64,000 nucleotides of DNA from Tepidanaerobacter acetatoxydans Re1. Its GTDB lineage: Bacteria > Bacillota > Thermosediminibacteria > Thermosediminibacterales > Tepidanaerobacteraceae. A program made the translations under genes and the position numbers. The stretch spans positions 1,430,501 to 1,494,500 of the forward strand of contig NC_019954.2 of assembly GCF_000328765.2 (NCBI RefSeq), in the 5' to 3' direction. The stretch's first letter is position 1, and each line of letters opens with the position of its first letter. The notes beneath the pieces were generated by a model, which was not told where the DNA came from, made no database searches, and was given only the letters and a program-made list of their open reading frames with translations. This document shows, piece by piece, positions 1-8,142 of the stretch.

Positions 1-354
1 TTTTAGTGCAGAGGCAGGAACCATTTTGCCATTCAAACGAGAAAAACTGCGACCTTGTGCATTTATTTCCCTACTTATGATCAATGTATTATCTTCTGGT
101 TCTATACCATATTCTGCCAGAATATCGTCTATGGCTGCATCTTTATAGGCAAAAGCTGCCTCTACGCTAGCATTTTGTTTTCCTGTACGAATAAAATCGG
201 TATAAGCCCTTTCCCCAATAATAAGATTAATTGCGTCTATTATTATTGATTTTCCTGCTCCAGTCTCGCCGGTGAGAATGTTCAGCCCGGGACCAAAAGC
301 AATTGATAAATTATCAATTAACGCATAATCTTTAATGCAGAGGTTAAGGAGCAT
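1..354 (-). CDS. recN: DNA repair protein RecN, N-terminal part (cut by window edge)
   Basis: SMC-like ATPase acting at DNA double-strand breaks. The 118 residues present begin MLLNLCIKDYALIDNLSIAF and carry the Walker A loop GLNILTGETGAGKSIIIDAI at about residues 23-42, the standard RecN N-terminus. The ATG at 354 follows a TAAGGAGG that overlaps the argR stop codon, so the two genes are translationally close. The coiled coil, Walker B and C-terminus lie beyond position 1. The gene order xseA-xseB-ispA-tlyA-argR-recN is conserved in Firmicutes and supports the call. Confidence 0.95.
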   Translation of the reverse strand, partial: MLLNLCIKDYALIDNLSIAFGPGLNILTGETGAGKSIIIDAINLIIGERAYTDFIRTGKQNASVEAAFAYKDAAIDDILAEYGIEPEDNTLIISREINAQGRSFSRLNGKMVPASALK

Positions 355-366
355 AAGTCTGCCTCC

Positions 367-813
367 TTATCTCATGATTTCTTCAAATTTTTTTAAGATA
401 TCATTTACGACTTTCTTAGATTTAGCAATAACTAAAATAGTGTTATCACCTGCTACAGTTCCTACTATATCAGACCAATTAAGCCCGTCAATAGCTTCAC
501 CTACAGCCGATGCAGTTCCTGATGACGTTTTAATCACAATAAGATTTTCTGCTGTATCAAAACTTATAATAGATTCTTTAAACATTTTGAGCAATCTGTC
601 TGAGGATATTGAGGTTTTTTCAGGCTCTGCATAGCAATAATGTTCATTGTCTCTTAAAACTTTTATGAGCTTTAATTCTTTAATATCTCTGGATACTGTT
701 GCTTGAGTTACATTAAATCCTTCTTTTCTAAGTTCAACTGCCAATTCTTCTTGAGTTTCTATTGGTTTTTCTCTTATTATTTCACGAATTTTGAAGTGTC
801 TTTTTTGTTTCAC
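367..813 (-). CDS. argR: Arginine repressor ArgR/AhrC
   Basis: Arginine-dependent transcription regulator of 148 residues, the usual family length. The N-terminal winged helix-turn-helix includes QATVSRDIKELKLIKV (about residues 37-52). The C-terminal arginine-binding and hexamerisation domain has the GTVAGDNTILVI stretch matching the family GT(I/V)AGDDT motif. The start is GTG at 813, preceded by GGAGG with 7-nt spacing. It lies between nadK and recN, the usual position in Bacillus and Clostridia. No arginine biosynthesis gene is in the window, so its targets are elsewhere. Confidence 0.96.
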   Translation of the reverse strand: MKQKRHFKIREIIREKPIETQEELAVELRKEGFNVTQATVSRDIKELKLIKVLRDNEHYCYAEPEKTSISSDRLLKMFKESIISFDTAENLIVIKTSSGTASAVGEAIDGLNWSDIVGTVAGDNTILVIAKSKKVVNDILKKFEEIMR

Positions 814-845
814 AGATGCGCCTCCTCATATTGTTATAATTTCGC

Positions 846-1694
846 TCATTCACTTAGTTTTTTCCTCAGCACATCATAAAAGCTCCTTTTTTTAATACGT
901 ATCAAACGAGTTGAAAAAGAAGACTTCCTGACTATGATTTGATCTCCGGGCAGCAATTCATATCCTTGTTGCCCATCTACAGTCAACATAATTTCAGGAT
1001 GTTCAGCCAAAAGTTTTACCTTAATAATATCATCCTTTGATACGACAATAGAACGACTTCGCAGTGTATGAGGACATATTGGGGTCAATAACAATAAGTC
1101 CATGTCAGGATTTATTATTGGTCCTCCTGCTGATAAAGAATAAGCAGTAGAGCCAGTGGGCGTAGCAATAATTAGCCCATCAGCATGATAAGTATCTACA
1201 TAGTCTTCATTAGCGTAAGTTTTGAGGCGTATTAATCTTGCAAAAGGCCCTTTAGTCACAACCACATCATTTAGAGCTAAAAAACTTTCCAAAACCTCAC
1301 CATTGCGAACCACTTCTGCCTCTAACATCATTCGAATATCAATGCTGTAATCCTTTCGGTTGAAGCGCTCTAAATCAGTATATAAATCAGATATTTCTAT
1401 TTCCGTCAAAAATCCAACATGTCCTAAATTTATACCTAATATAGGTATTTCATAAGGGGCTACTTGTCTGGCAACACTTAAGAGTGTACCATCACCGCCT
1501 AAAGTTACAGCAACATCTATTTTTTTTACAAGTTCATCTTTATCAGCCGAAAGATGAGATAAATAAAGTGAATCAGCAACTTCTTGTGGCAGCATTACTG
1601 AATAATCTCGGTTCTCAAACCAGTTGATTAAACCTCCGGCTATTTTCATCAAATTTTTTTTATATACATTTGGATACAGACCTACTGTGAACAT
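846..1694 (-). CDS. nadK: NAD kinase
   Basis: ATP- or polyphosphate-dependent phosphorylation of NAD to NADP in the cytoplasm; 282 residues. The diagnostic GGDGT motif is at residues 66-70, followed by NLGHVGFLTE, and the NAD-binding TPTGSTAYSLSAGGPI segment lies in the second half. The ATG at 1694 has a strong AGAGGAGG upstream. It sits two bases after the stop of the upstream nuclease-like gene, so the two are probably co-transcribed, and argR follows after about 30 bp. Confidence 0.97.
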   Translation of the reverse strand: MFTVGLYPNVYKKNLMKIAGGLINWFENRDYSVMLPQEVADSLYLSHLSADKDELVKKIDVAVTLGGDGTLLSVARQVAPYEIPILGINLGHVGFLTEIEISDLYTDLERFNRKDYSIDIRMMLEAEVVRNGEVLESFLALNDVVVTKGPFARLIRLKTYANEDYVDTYHADGLIIATPTGSTAYSLSAGGPIINPDMDLLLLTPICPHTLRSRSIVVSKDDIIKVKLLAEHPEIMLTVDGQQGYELLPGDQIIVRKSSFSTRLIRIKKRSFYDVLRKKLSE

Positions 1695-1695
1695 T

Positions 1696-2217
1696 TCATC
1701 CTCCTCTGGTTAAAAAACCAATGATAAATCCAATGGCAATTAAAATGAAAATCCGTGTCAAATATTTTATATATATCATTTTATCATATTCCAAGATAGA
1801 GTATTCCACAGTCCTGATTTTTTGCCTTTCCATATCAACTAAAATTAGACCATTGGGTTTAAATACCATGTAATACTCCAATAACTGGCGGCGTGTATCA
1901 GTATATTTAGGTGAAGTTACTTTTTCACCGGTTTTTACTTCCGCAACATAAAACCTATTGTCCTTCTTAACTATCATATCGGCTCTCACCGTTATTTTAT
2001 GTGGCTTATCATCAATAAATAATGTATAGGATCCTTCTTTTTGTAAATCTAATATTTGATAGCCCTTATTCTGCATAAACTCTATAGCCTTATATTCACT
2101 TTTTTTTGCCTTTTGCATTCTCTTTTTTAGATTATATCTTCTTAAATATTTTAAGATATTAACAGTTAAAACAGCCCCGATTATCACGCCAAATATTATG
2201 TAAGAACTAATATCCAT
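1696..2217 (-). CDS. Membrane-anchored PD-(D/E)XK nuclease-like protein
   Basis: No named family recognised with certainty. From the ATG at 2217 the protein has 173 residues: a TM segment at about 6-24, a basic linker, a soluble domain, and a second TM segment near 153-170. The soluble part shows the RecB/YraN-like nuclease layout: E46 in an AIEF helix, D80 in VRADMIV, E93-x-K95 in VAEVKTG and a QxxxY-type motif (Q111-Y115). An upstream TTG at 2238 lacks an SD; GAAAGG lies 7 nt before the ATG at 2217, so I chose the latter. It is located between tlyA and nadK. Nuclease activity is inferred from residues only. Confidence 0.7.
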   Translation of the reverse strand: MDISSYIIFGVIIGAVLTVNILKYLRRYNLKKRMQKAKKSEYKAIEFMQNKGYQILDLQKEGSYTLFIDDKPHKITVRADMIVKKDNRFYVAEVKTGEKVTSPKYTDTRRQLLEYYMVFKPNGLILVDMERQKIRTVEYSILEYDKMIYIKYLTRIFILIAIGFIIGFLTRGG

Positions 2218-2312
2218 TTTCATACCTTTCATGAGCAAGTTAGCAGAAACAGCCGGTATACCCTTATCACTCTATATTCAATTCTACAAGAATAGAAAAA
2301 TTCCTTTCATCT

Positions 2313-3116
2313 TTATAACAATTCAAGATGCGACTTTTTAACTACATCTTCTATATCAACGGAATTACCAACTTTTAAATCCTTTCTGAAATGAGCAAGA
2401 TATTCTATATTGCCCTTTGGACCTTTTATTGGAGAAAAGGTAAGACCAATTACAAAGAAATTATGTTCAGCAGCATTAGAAATTATCTTGTTAATTGCTT
2501 TTACATGAAGATTGAAATCTTTAACAACACCTTTTTTGCCAACATCTTCTCTGCCAACTTCAAACTGAGGCTTTATTAGTGTGATTAAATCTCCATTTTC
2601 ATTAAGTAATTTGTAAAAAGGCTCAAACACCTTAGATAAAGATATAAATGATAGATCCGCAGTGATGATATCCACTTTTTCACCAATATCTTCAAAGCTC
2701 AAATACCTAACATTTTTTCTTTCTAAGACCACAACTCTTACATCTTCCCTAAGACTATACGCTAGCTGACCATATCCGACATCTACCGCGTAAACTTTCT
2801 TTGCACCTTTTTTTAACATACAGTCGGTAAAACCTCCAGTAGAAGCACCTGCATCTAACACGATCTTGTCTTTAACCTTTATATTAAATAATTCAAGAGC
2901 TTTTTCTAGCTTAAGTCCCCCTCTGCTTACATATGGAAGCGATTTTTTTTTAATTGTAATATTACTTTCTACATCAATTAAGGTTCCAGGCTTATCAATA
3001 ATTTGAGCATTTACTATTACATTTCCACACATTATTTCTGCCTTTGCTTTTTCTCTGCTATCAACCATGCCTTTATTTACTAATAATACATCTAACCTTT
3101 GTTTGTTTTGACTCAT
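2313..3116 (-). CDS. tlyA: TlyA family rRNA (cytidine-2'-O)-methyltransferase
   Basis: RNA methyltransferase of the TlyA/YqxC family, 267 residues. An N-terminal S4 RNA-binding domain (about 7-65) is joined by the conserved SRGGLKLEKAL linker (64-74) to an FtsJ-like Rossmann domain with the SAM-binding VLDAGASTGGFT motif (about 86-97). Family members methylate 16S and/or 23S rRNA cytidines; which site is used here cannot be read from the sequence. The ATG at 3116 follows TAGGAG and comes 2 bp after oapA, consistent with the conserved ispA-(OLE-oapA)-tlyA-argR-recN arrangement. Confidence 0.94.
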   Translation of the reverse strand: MSQNKQRLDVLLVNKGMVDSREKAKAEIMCGNVIVNAQIIDKPGTLIDVESNITIKKKSLPYVSRGGLKLEKALELFNIKVKDKIVLDAGASTGGFTDCMLKKGAKKVYAVDVGYGQLAYSLREDVRVVVLERKNVRYLSFEDIGEKVDIITADLSFISLSKVFEPFYKLLNENGDLITLIKPQFEVGREDVGKKGVVKDFNLHVKAINKIISNAAEHNFFVIGLTFSPIKGPKGNIEYLAHFRKDLKVGNSVDIEDVVKKSHLELL

Positions 3117-3118
3117 TG

Positions 3119-3736
3119 TTATTCTCTCCTAATTTTCCCCTTAGTTACGCCATTTCTCGGTAAAATATCAATATGCAACTTATTGTTTAACATATATAAA
3201 AATAAAGCTACATTATGCACTACCGTTTTGGAATTTTTTATAGCTATGCCCTTTCCCATTGCTTTTCCTCCAATGGTCAGTGTTGAAATAATCCCAGTCA
3301 ATAATATACTGAGAATTATATCATTTTTATCATAGGCTATCTTAAGTATTATAGCCGCTCCAGCAGCTCCACTTATAATCCCGCATATATCACCAACGAC
3401 GTCATTACAAAAATTCGATACTATGTCAGCATTTCTGATCAGCTTTACTGCTTCTTTTCCACCGGGAATCTTATCTGCGGCCATAGCATGAAAAGGCGCC
3501 TCGTTTGCCGAAGTAACAGCTATACCAATTATATCAAAAATAACTCCTATAGCAATTATTATAAGCAAAATGACTAATGATACAATAACATTTACACTCT
3601 TTAATAGCACTTCTGAAATCAAACTAAAAAAAACGGAAAGTCCAAAAGCCAAAACGCATGCTCTATACACCCATTTGGTTTTTGAATTTCCGTTATTTTT
3701 TTTAAACTTTTTATTTTCTAAATCAGAATTCAACAA
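3119..3736 (-). CDS. oapA: OLE-associated membrane protein OapA
   Basis: 205-residue polytopic membrane protein encoded directly after the large structured RNA, the hallmark position of OapA, the protein partner that holds OLE RNA at the membrane. Predicted TM segments lie at about 26-45, 47-68, 117-133 and 140-158. The conserved loop NEAPFHAMAADKIPGGKEA precedes RNAD and the D-x3-D motif DVVGD (112-116). The fold resembles the DUF21/CNNM transporter membrane domain without CBS domains, which explains CorB-type annotations of relatives. Tandem TTG codons at 3736 and 3733 follow CGGAGG; the second has better spacing. Identity rests on context plus topology. Confidence 0.88.
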   Translation of the reverse strand: MLNSDLENKKFKKNNGNSKTKWVYRACVLAFGLSVFFSLISEVLLKSVNVIVSLVILLIIIAIGVIFDIIGIAVTSANEAPFHAMAADKIPGGKEAVKLIRNADIVSNFCNDVVGDICGIISGAAGAAIILKIAYDKNDIILSILLTGIISTLTIGGKAMGKGIAIKNSKTVVHNVALFLYMLNNKLHIDILPRNGVTKGKIRRE

Positions 3737-3756
3737 ACTACCTCCGTTTTTTTAAC

Positions 3757-4366
3757 AAGAACAGGCGGTAATGGACAGGGTAAATTTTGTGGCTTAGGTC
3801 TAGCAGGATTTCCCCAGCAGACATCTAATCGTTGCCGAAAAGACGGTTCCCCTTTAAGTCTGCTACTGCTATGTCACCATAAACAGGGCTAGATTACCAC
3901 TTAGTCCACACTGTAATCCCCAGTCCATTTCCCAAAAGGACAGTCTAGGAGATTTCCTCACCAAAATCACTCTCCTCCTAGCCTCTTTTGCAAGATGGAT
4001 TTCAAAGGTAAAAAATTGATTTGCAATTTGGCCAAATTACAAATCAACCGATAAGCCTTTTTCCGCCCATCTCACTCAAGGCAGGCTACACTGCACCCAA
4101 CATTTTATCGAATGCAGGTTCACACCCTAAGCCATAGTAATTGAGAATCTCTCTCAAACCACGCACTTAGGTCTCCGCGGAGGTAGGGTCAACGCCTACA
4201 TGCCTTTGCAGATCGCCCCATCCTCCTTACTCCCAGCACCAGCCCCCAACTGGGCGTCGGCAGCCAGCACTAAGAACTTCATCGATATGCCCTTGACGGA
4301 TTTTTAGCCCCGCCTTCAGAGGAGCGATTTTGACTAGAATACTGTACCACCTGTTTTTCTTACTTA
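3757..4366 (-). ncRNA. ole: OLE RNA (ornate, large, extremophilic)
   Basis: About 610 bases without a plausible reading frame, distinctly more G+C-rich than the flanks, between ispA and oapA, exactly where OLE RNA is found in Firmicutes. Length, position and orientation all match this class. The transcript would start about 7 nt after the consensus promoter at 4373-4401 and run into the oapA leader without a terminator. Several strong local helices are visible, for example the GATTTGTAATTTG/CAAATTGCAAATC pair around 4015-4050. OLE RNA forms a membrane ribonucleoprotein with OapA linked to cold, short-chain alcohol and magnesium/energy stress responses. The ends are inferred from the promoter and the oapA start. 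Confidence 0.88.
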
Positions 4367-4372
4367 GAAAAT

Positions 4373-4401
4373 ATTATATCACAAAAAATAGATGATTTCA
4401 A
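4373..4401 (-). promoter_or_regulatory. Promoter of OLE RNA
   Basis: Minus-strand TTGAAA (4401-4396), 17-nt spacer, TATAAT (4378-4373), a near-consensus housekeeping promoter just after the ispA stop. It would give the OLE RNA-oapA unit expression independent of the upstream operon and predicts a start near 4366. Confidence 0.75.
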
Positions 4402-4419
4402 TAATTGTCGCCTTACATT

Positions 4420-5310
4420 TTAATAATCTCGTTTTGAAATAAAATCAGTTAATTGTATAAAGAAATCATTATTATTATAATTTGATATTAGTTGTTTTGC
4501 CTCTAATGATAAATTGTTAACTATTTCTACTGATTTATTAAAGCCAAATAAATTGACAAAAGTATTCTTTTTATTTTTCATATCGCTTCCTACTGGCTTA
4601 CCTAAAACTGCTTCGCTACCTTTGATATCTAAAATATCATCGACGATTTGAAAAATCAACCCCAGTTTTTCTCCAAAGCATTTAATTGTTTCCAAATCTT
4701 CTTTTGATGCTCCCGCAAGCCTAGCGCCAGACCAAAAAGAGACGCTCATCAAGCATCCTGTTTTATGTGTACTTATATAAAAAAGGGTGTCACGGCTAAC
4801 GTCTTTTCCTGATGTAATAATATCGACGGTTTGTCCTCCGATCATACCATATCCTCCAGCTGCTAGGGACACTTTCTCAATAACATCCACGACTGCGTCA
4901 GGATTTATACCGCTAATTTTGGAATTTTTAGCTATTGTTGCAAAAGCATGTGTCAAAAGTGCATCACCTGCCAGCAGTGCTACTGCATCTCCATATATCT
5001 TATGACATGTTGGCTTTCCTCTACGGAAATCGTCATTGTCCATAACAGGTAAATCGTCATGTATTAAAGAATATGTATGTATCATCTCAATACCACATGC
5101 TGTAGGAATTACTTTTTCATAAGATATTCCAAAAAGTTCTGCAGCCTTCATAACTATAATAGGTCGGAGTCTTTTGCCGCCTGAAAGAGTACTGTAATGC
5201 ATTGCTTCGTGAAGCTTTGATGGGAATTCATCTTTTCGAGGAAGATAGCGAGACAACTCTTGTTCCACAACTTGTGCCATATATTTCATTTCACCTTCGA
5301 ATTTATTCAA
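4420..5310 (-). CDS. ispA: Polyprenyl (farnesyl) diphosphate synthase
   Basis: Condenses isopentenyl diphosphate with allylic diphosphates to make farnesyl or geranyl diphosphate for undecaprenyl and quinone precursors. 296 residues with the first aspartate-rich motif HDDLPVMD (84-91), the second motif DDILD (about 225-229), and GGKRLRP (44-50) for pyrophosphate binding. The TTG at 5310 overlaps the xseB stop; a downstream ATG at 5289 preceded by GAAGG is an alternative start. No dxs follows, unlike in Bacillus; the OLE RNA unit takes that place. Confidence 0.94.
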   Translation of the reverse strand: MNKFEGEMKYMAQVVEQELSRYLPRKDEFPSKLHEAMHYSTLSGGKRLRPIIVMKAAELFGISYEKVIPTACGIEMIHTYSLIHDDLPVMDNDDFRRGKPTCHKIYGDAVALLAGDALLTHAFATIAKNSKISGINPDAVVDVIEKVSLAAGGYGMIGGQTVDIITSGKDVSRDTLFYISTHKTGCLMSVSFWSGARLAGASKEDLETIKCFGEKLGLIFQIVDDILDIKGSEAVLGKPVGSDMKNKKNTFVNLFGFNKSVEIVNNLSLEAKQLISNYNNNDFFIQLTDFISKRDY

Positions 5311-5545
5311 TTACTTCAGAACCTCCGTTAAAATCTTTTATAATTAAATCTCCATTTAAATCTTTTGTTAAAACTTGTATTTTGCCTTCTGCTTCATCCA
5401 ATATTTTTGAACATGTCTTGATAAGGTTGATTCCTTCCTCAAAAAAAGTAAGGGCTTCTTCTAATGTTAAATCACCTTTTTCTAGTTGCTCTGCAATATA
5501 TTCTAATCGTTCTATACCATCCTCATATTTGTAGGCAGAATTCAA
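5303..5545 (-). CDS. xseB: Exodeoxyribonuclease VII small subunit
   Basis: 80-residue subunit that bundles on the XseA C-terminal coiled coil to form ExoVII, which degrades single-stranded DNA. The family pattern YEDGIERLEYIAEQLEKGDL and LEEALTFFEEGINLIKTC is clear. Its ATG overlaps the xseA stop as ATGA, and it overlaps ispA by 8 nt, so the three genes form one tightly coupled operon. Confidence 0.95.
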   Translation of the reverse strand: MNSAYKYEDGIERLEYIAEQLEKGDLTLEEALTFFEEGINLIKTCSKILDEAEGKIQVLTKDLNGDLIIKDFNGGSEVIE

Positions 5546-6759
5546 TCATCATCACCCTTTCTTTTGCTATCTTCCACACTACATAAAAGGCGTCCACCAG
5601 ACAATAGTATAACAACGGAATCGCCTTTTTTAACATCCTCCGGATGTTTTATAATTTTGTTCGTATCAGCACTCATACATATGCTGTAGCCTCTCTTTAG
5701 TATTGATAGGGGGTTTAAAGCTTCAAGTCTGGCAATGTAATGATTTAAAATTGATTTATTTTTCGATATGTAAAGGTCAATATCCTTTTGCAATCTTTTT
5801 GAAGTCTGGTCTATTATAAGGCTACAATTAATAATATATGTTTCCGGCCTTTTAAAAATAGGTGCTCTTTTTAGATATTCAAGCTTTTGCCTTCTGGCAC
5901 CTATGTAACTTAATATGCCATTAATTAACCTTAGACTTATGTATCGAATTTCATTTTGTAGCACTCGTTTTTCAGGTACAGCAATTTCACCTGCAGCCGA
6001 TGGAGTTGGTGCTCTTTTATCAGCCACAAAATCACTTATTGTGTAATCGGTTTCATGACCCACGGCAGATATAACCGGAATTAGTGAATTTGCAATTGCC
6101 CTGGCAACTTTCTCTTCATTAAATGCCCATAATTCCTCAATAGAGCCGCCGCCTCTACCTACTATAATTACATCAATATTCTTTAACCTATTAAGCTCAA
6201 GTATAGCAGAACAAATCTCTTCAGCCGCATCCCTACCTTGAACCAGCACCGGAGCAATTATAATATCAACATTGGAAAATCTCCTTTTTATTACAGTTAA
6301 TAAATCTCTTATTGCAGCTCCTGTCAAAGATGTTATTATGCCAATCTTTTTGGGCAAAAAAGGTATCGGTTGCTTTCGCTGCAATTCAAAAAGGCCTTCT
6401 TTATCCAATCGTTCCTTCAGCTTTTCAAAAGCAATATGTAATGCTCCAATGCCATCTGGCTGTAAATCCTCTATATATAGCTGATACTCACCACTTTTAG
6501 CAAAAATACTTATAAAACCAAGCGCTACCACTCTCATTCCGTTTTCTGGCATAAAAGGAAGTAATATATTATTGTTTCTGAACATGACACATCGAATTTG
6601 AGATTTTTCATCCTTTAAGGTGAAATACATATGCCCAGATATATGATGCTTAAAGTTAGAAATTTCTCCCTTGATATACACATGCCTTAAAATCTCATTG
6701 TTGTCAAAAAGATATTTTATAATATTGGTGACTTCACTTACAGTTAAAACTGGTTTCAA
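5542..6759 (-). CDS. xseA: Exodeoxyribonuclease VII large subunit
   Basis: Catalytic subunit of ExoVII, 405 residues. An N-terminal OB-fold (ILRHVYIKGEISNFKHHISGHMYF, about 20-43) precedes the nuclease domain with GRGGGSIEELWAFNEE and SAVGHETDYTI, the family signature, followed by a coiled-coil C-terminal part that binds XseB. It starts at ATG 6759 with an upstream GGGAGG. The gene follows nusB after about 130 bp in the long asp23-nusB-xseAB-ispA cluster; folD, often between nusB and xseA elsewhere, is absent. Confidence 0.96.
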   Translation of the reverse strand: MKPVLTVSEVTNIIKYLFDNNEILRHVYIKGEISNFKHHISGHMYFTLKDEKSQIRCVMFRNNNILLPFMPENGMRVVALGFISIFAKSGEYQLYIEDLQPDGIGALHIAFEKLKERLDKEGLFELQRKQPIPFLPKKIGIITSLTGAAIRDLLTVIKRRFSNVDIIIAPVLVQGRDAAEEICSAILELNRLKNIDVIIVGRGGGSIEELWAFNEEKVARAIANSLIPVISAVGHETDYTISDFVADKRAPTPSAAGEIAVPEKRVLQNEIRYISLRLINGILSYIGARRQKLEYLKRAPIFKRPETYIINCSLIIDQTSKRLQKDIDLYISKNKSILNHYIARLEALNPLSILKRGYSICMSADTNKIIKHPEDVKKGDSVVILLSGGRLLCSVEDSKRKGDDD

Positions 6760-6890
6760 GGTAAGCCTCCCTAAATTTACGGCGATTAGTAAAATAATGC
6801 TATGAAAATACTCTTTATTATTACAATATATTTCAATTTTATTACACAGTTCGATAATTTAAAAAAACATAAAGCAAGATAATGGCGATG

Positions 6891-7298
6891 TTATTGCTTT
6901 GACGCATGATCTTCGGCAATAGACCCCAATAGACCGTTGATAAATTTATAAGAATGCTCATCGCCATACTTCTTCGCAATTTCAACAGCTTCATTTATAG
7001 AAACACTTATTGGTATGTCTTGAGAATAAATAAGCTCATATACAGCAAGTCTTAGTATATTCCTATCTGTTGCAGCCATGCGATCTATTGACCAGTCGTC
7101 GGAGTATTTATTTATAATTATATCTATATTCGATAAATTCTTAAGAACACCTCTAACTTCATTTAAAATAAATGATTTTTGGTTTTCGTCTTTTAAAAAT
7201 TCAATCACGATCTCTGATGCTTCTTCAACTGTATTATTGCCTACATCAATAGCAAAAAGTATTTTAAATGCTTGTTCCCTAGCAATTTTCCTACTCAA
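6891..7298 (-). CDS. nusB: Transcription antitermination factor NusB
   Basis: Binds boxA RNA with S10 (NusE) in rRNA antitermination. About 135 residues, all-helical, with the typical SRKIAREQAFKILFAID start and the C-terminal signature SINEAVEIAKKYGDEHSYKFINGLLG. I chose the TTG at 7298 because GAGGAG lies 8 nt upstream; a GTG at 7307 falls inside that SD. It is separated from the DUF2273 gene by about 12 bp, suggesting co-transcription with asp23-amaP. Confidence 0.95.
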   Translation of the reverse strand: MSRKIAREQAFKILFAIDVGNNTVEEASEIVIEFLKDENQKSFILNEVRGVLKNLSNIDIIINKYSDDWSIDRMAATDRNILRLAVYELIYSQDIPISVSINEAVEIAKKYGDEHSYKFINGLLGSIAEDHASKQ

Positions 7299-7310
7299 AA
7301 AAGGCACTCC

Positions 7311-7529
7311 TCATCTGCTACCCGGAGGTAAGATTTTATCTAAAATATCACGAATATCCTCTTTGTTATCTATGGATTTACCTATATAGTATCCCACCAA
7401 AGCACATAGAATAACAAATAAAGCTTTTAAAAAACCTATTGCAATTATTATTATACCAATTAGGAGCCCTAAGATTCCCCCAAGTATTTTTCCTCGATGC
7501 TCAACCCATAACTCATGTAAGAAGTCCAA
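7311..7529 (-). CDS. DUF2273 family small membrane protein
   Basis: 72-residue protein with two hydrophobic segments (about 14-31 and 33-50: GKILGGILGLLIGIIIIAIGFLKALFVILCALVGYYIG) and a charged tail. It matches the DUF2273 proteins that accompany AmaP and Asp23 in Firmicutes cell-envelope stress clusters. The function is not established. The TTG start at 7529 has GAGAGGTGAG upstream. Its position between amaP and nusB supports the family call. Confidence 0.85.
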   Translation of the reverse strand: MDFLHELWVEHRGKILGGILGLLIGIIIIAIGFLKALFVILCALVGYYIGKSIDNKEDIRDILDKILPPGSR

Positions 7530-7542
7530 TTGCTCTCACCTC

Positions 7543-8079
7543 TCATTTTGCAACTTTTTGCTTGAGCTGATTTGAAACGTTATCTATGCTTATTTGTATA
7601 TCATTAACTGAAATCCCTGCAGTAGTTTCTATATAATCCTTAATAGTTTTTTGCAGTTCTGAAGTCATCTCTGGGATTATTACATCATAATTAACCGTAA
7701 GTTTTAGTAGTATTGAAATTCCATTTTCCTGCTTTTTAACTTTTATCTTCGAATCTTTTATATTTTCAATATCTCTTATTACTTTCAAAGCAAGGTTTTC
7801 TATAGCAGCTAAGGTTATACATACCCTTCCTAACTCACCGTCTTTTACAGTGGTTTCAGGAACACTTTCAGACTTTAGGCCGTAGAATAAAAACCTCAAG
7901 CTTATAAGTAATAAGACTATGCCTATAACACCCGTTTCCCATCTACCATACAAAATTGATAAGCTTGTAATAACATATTGGAAACTAACTATTTTAACGG
8001 AAAATAGAATGAGGACAATAGCTAGCAAGGAGAAAAATAGTGCATAAACAGCTAACATAATTCTATCGAAAAGATTCAT
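7543..8079 (-). CDS. amaP: Alkaline shock response membrane anchor protein AmaP
   Basis: 178-residue membrane protein. Two N-terminal TM segments (about 4-25 and 46-68) are followed by a cytoplasmic domain with Asp23-like sequence (ELGRVCITLAAIENLALKVIRDI). In Staphylococcus AmaP anchors Asp23 at the membrane. The start at ATG 8079 follows AAAGGGG; the longer frame to 8097 lacks an SD. It is separated from asp23 by a strong hairpin at 8107-8131. Confidence 0.88.
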   Translation of the reverse strand: MNLFDRIMLAVYALFFSLLAIVLILFSVKIVSFQYVITSLSILYGRWETGVIGIVLLLISLRFLFYGLKSESVPETTVKDGELGRVCITLAAIENLALKVIRDIENIKDSKIKVKKQENGISILLKLTVNYDVIIPEMTSELQKTIKDYIETTAGISVNDIQISIDNVSNQLKQKVAK

Positions 8080-8106
8080 ATTTAAAACCCCTTTCAAGCT
8101 GAATCA

Positions 8107-8131
8107 GCCCCCTGAATTGCTATCAGGGGGC
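8107..8131 (-). other. Intercistronic hairpin between asp23 and amaP
   Basis: Perfect 9-bp stem GCCCCCTGA/TCAGGGGGC with a 7-nt loop, directly after the asp23 stop and before the amaP SD. No U-run follows, so it is a poor intrinsic terminator. It is more likely a stabiliser or processing element giving asp23 more transcript than its anchor gene. Confidence 0.6.
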
Positions 8132-8142
8132 ATTATTAGATT

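Noticed and set aside
335-634. Plus-strand open frames opposite argR and many other genes
   Set aside because: Antisense shadows of well-supported genes without SD sequences or recognisable products.
3119-3736. Mg2+/Co2+ transporter CorB
   Set aside because: Only a DUF21-like membrane part, no CBS pair; the neighbour RNA makes OapA the better name.
3757-4366. RNase P RNA (rnpB) or tmRNA
   Set aside because: The conserved RNase P core sequences and a tmRNA tag frame are absent; the length and ispA-oapA position fit OLE RNA.
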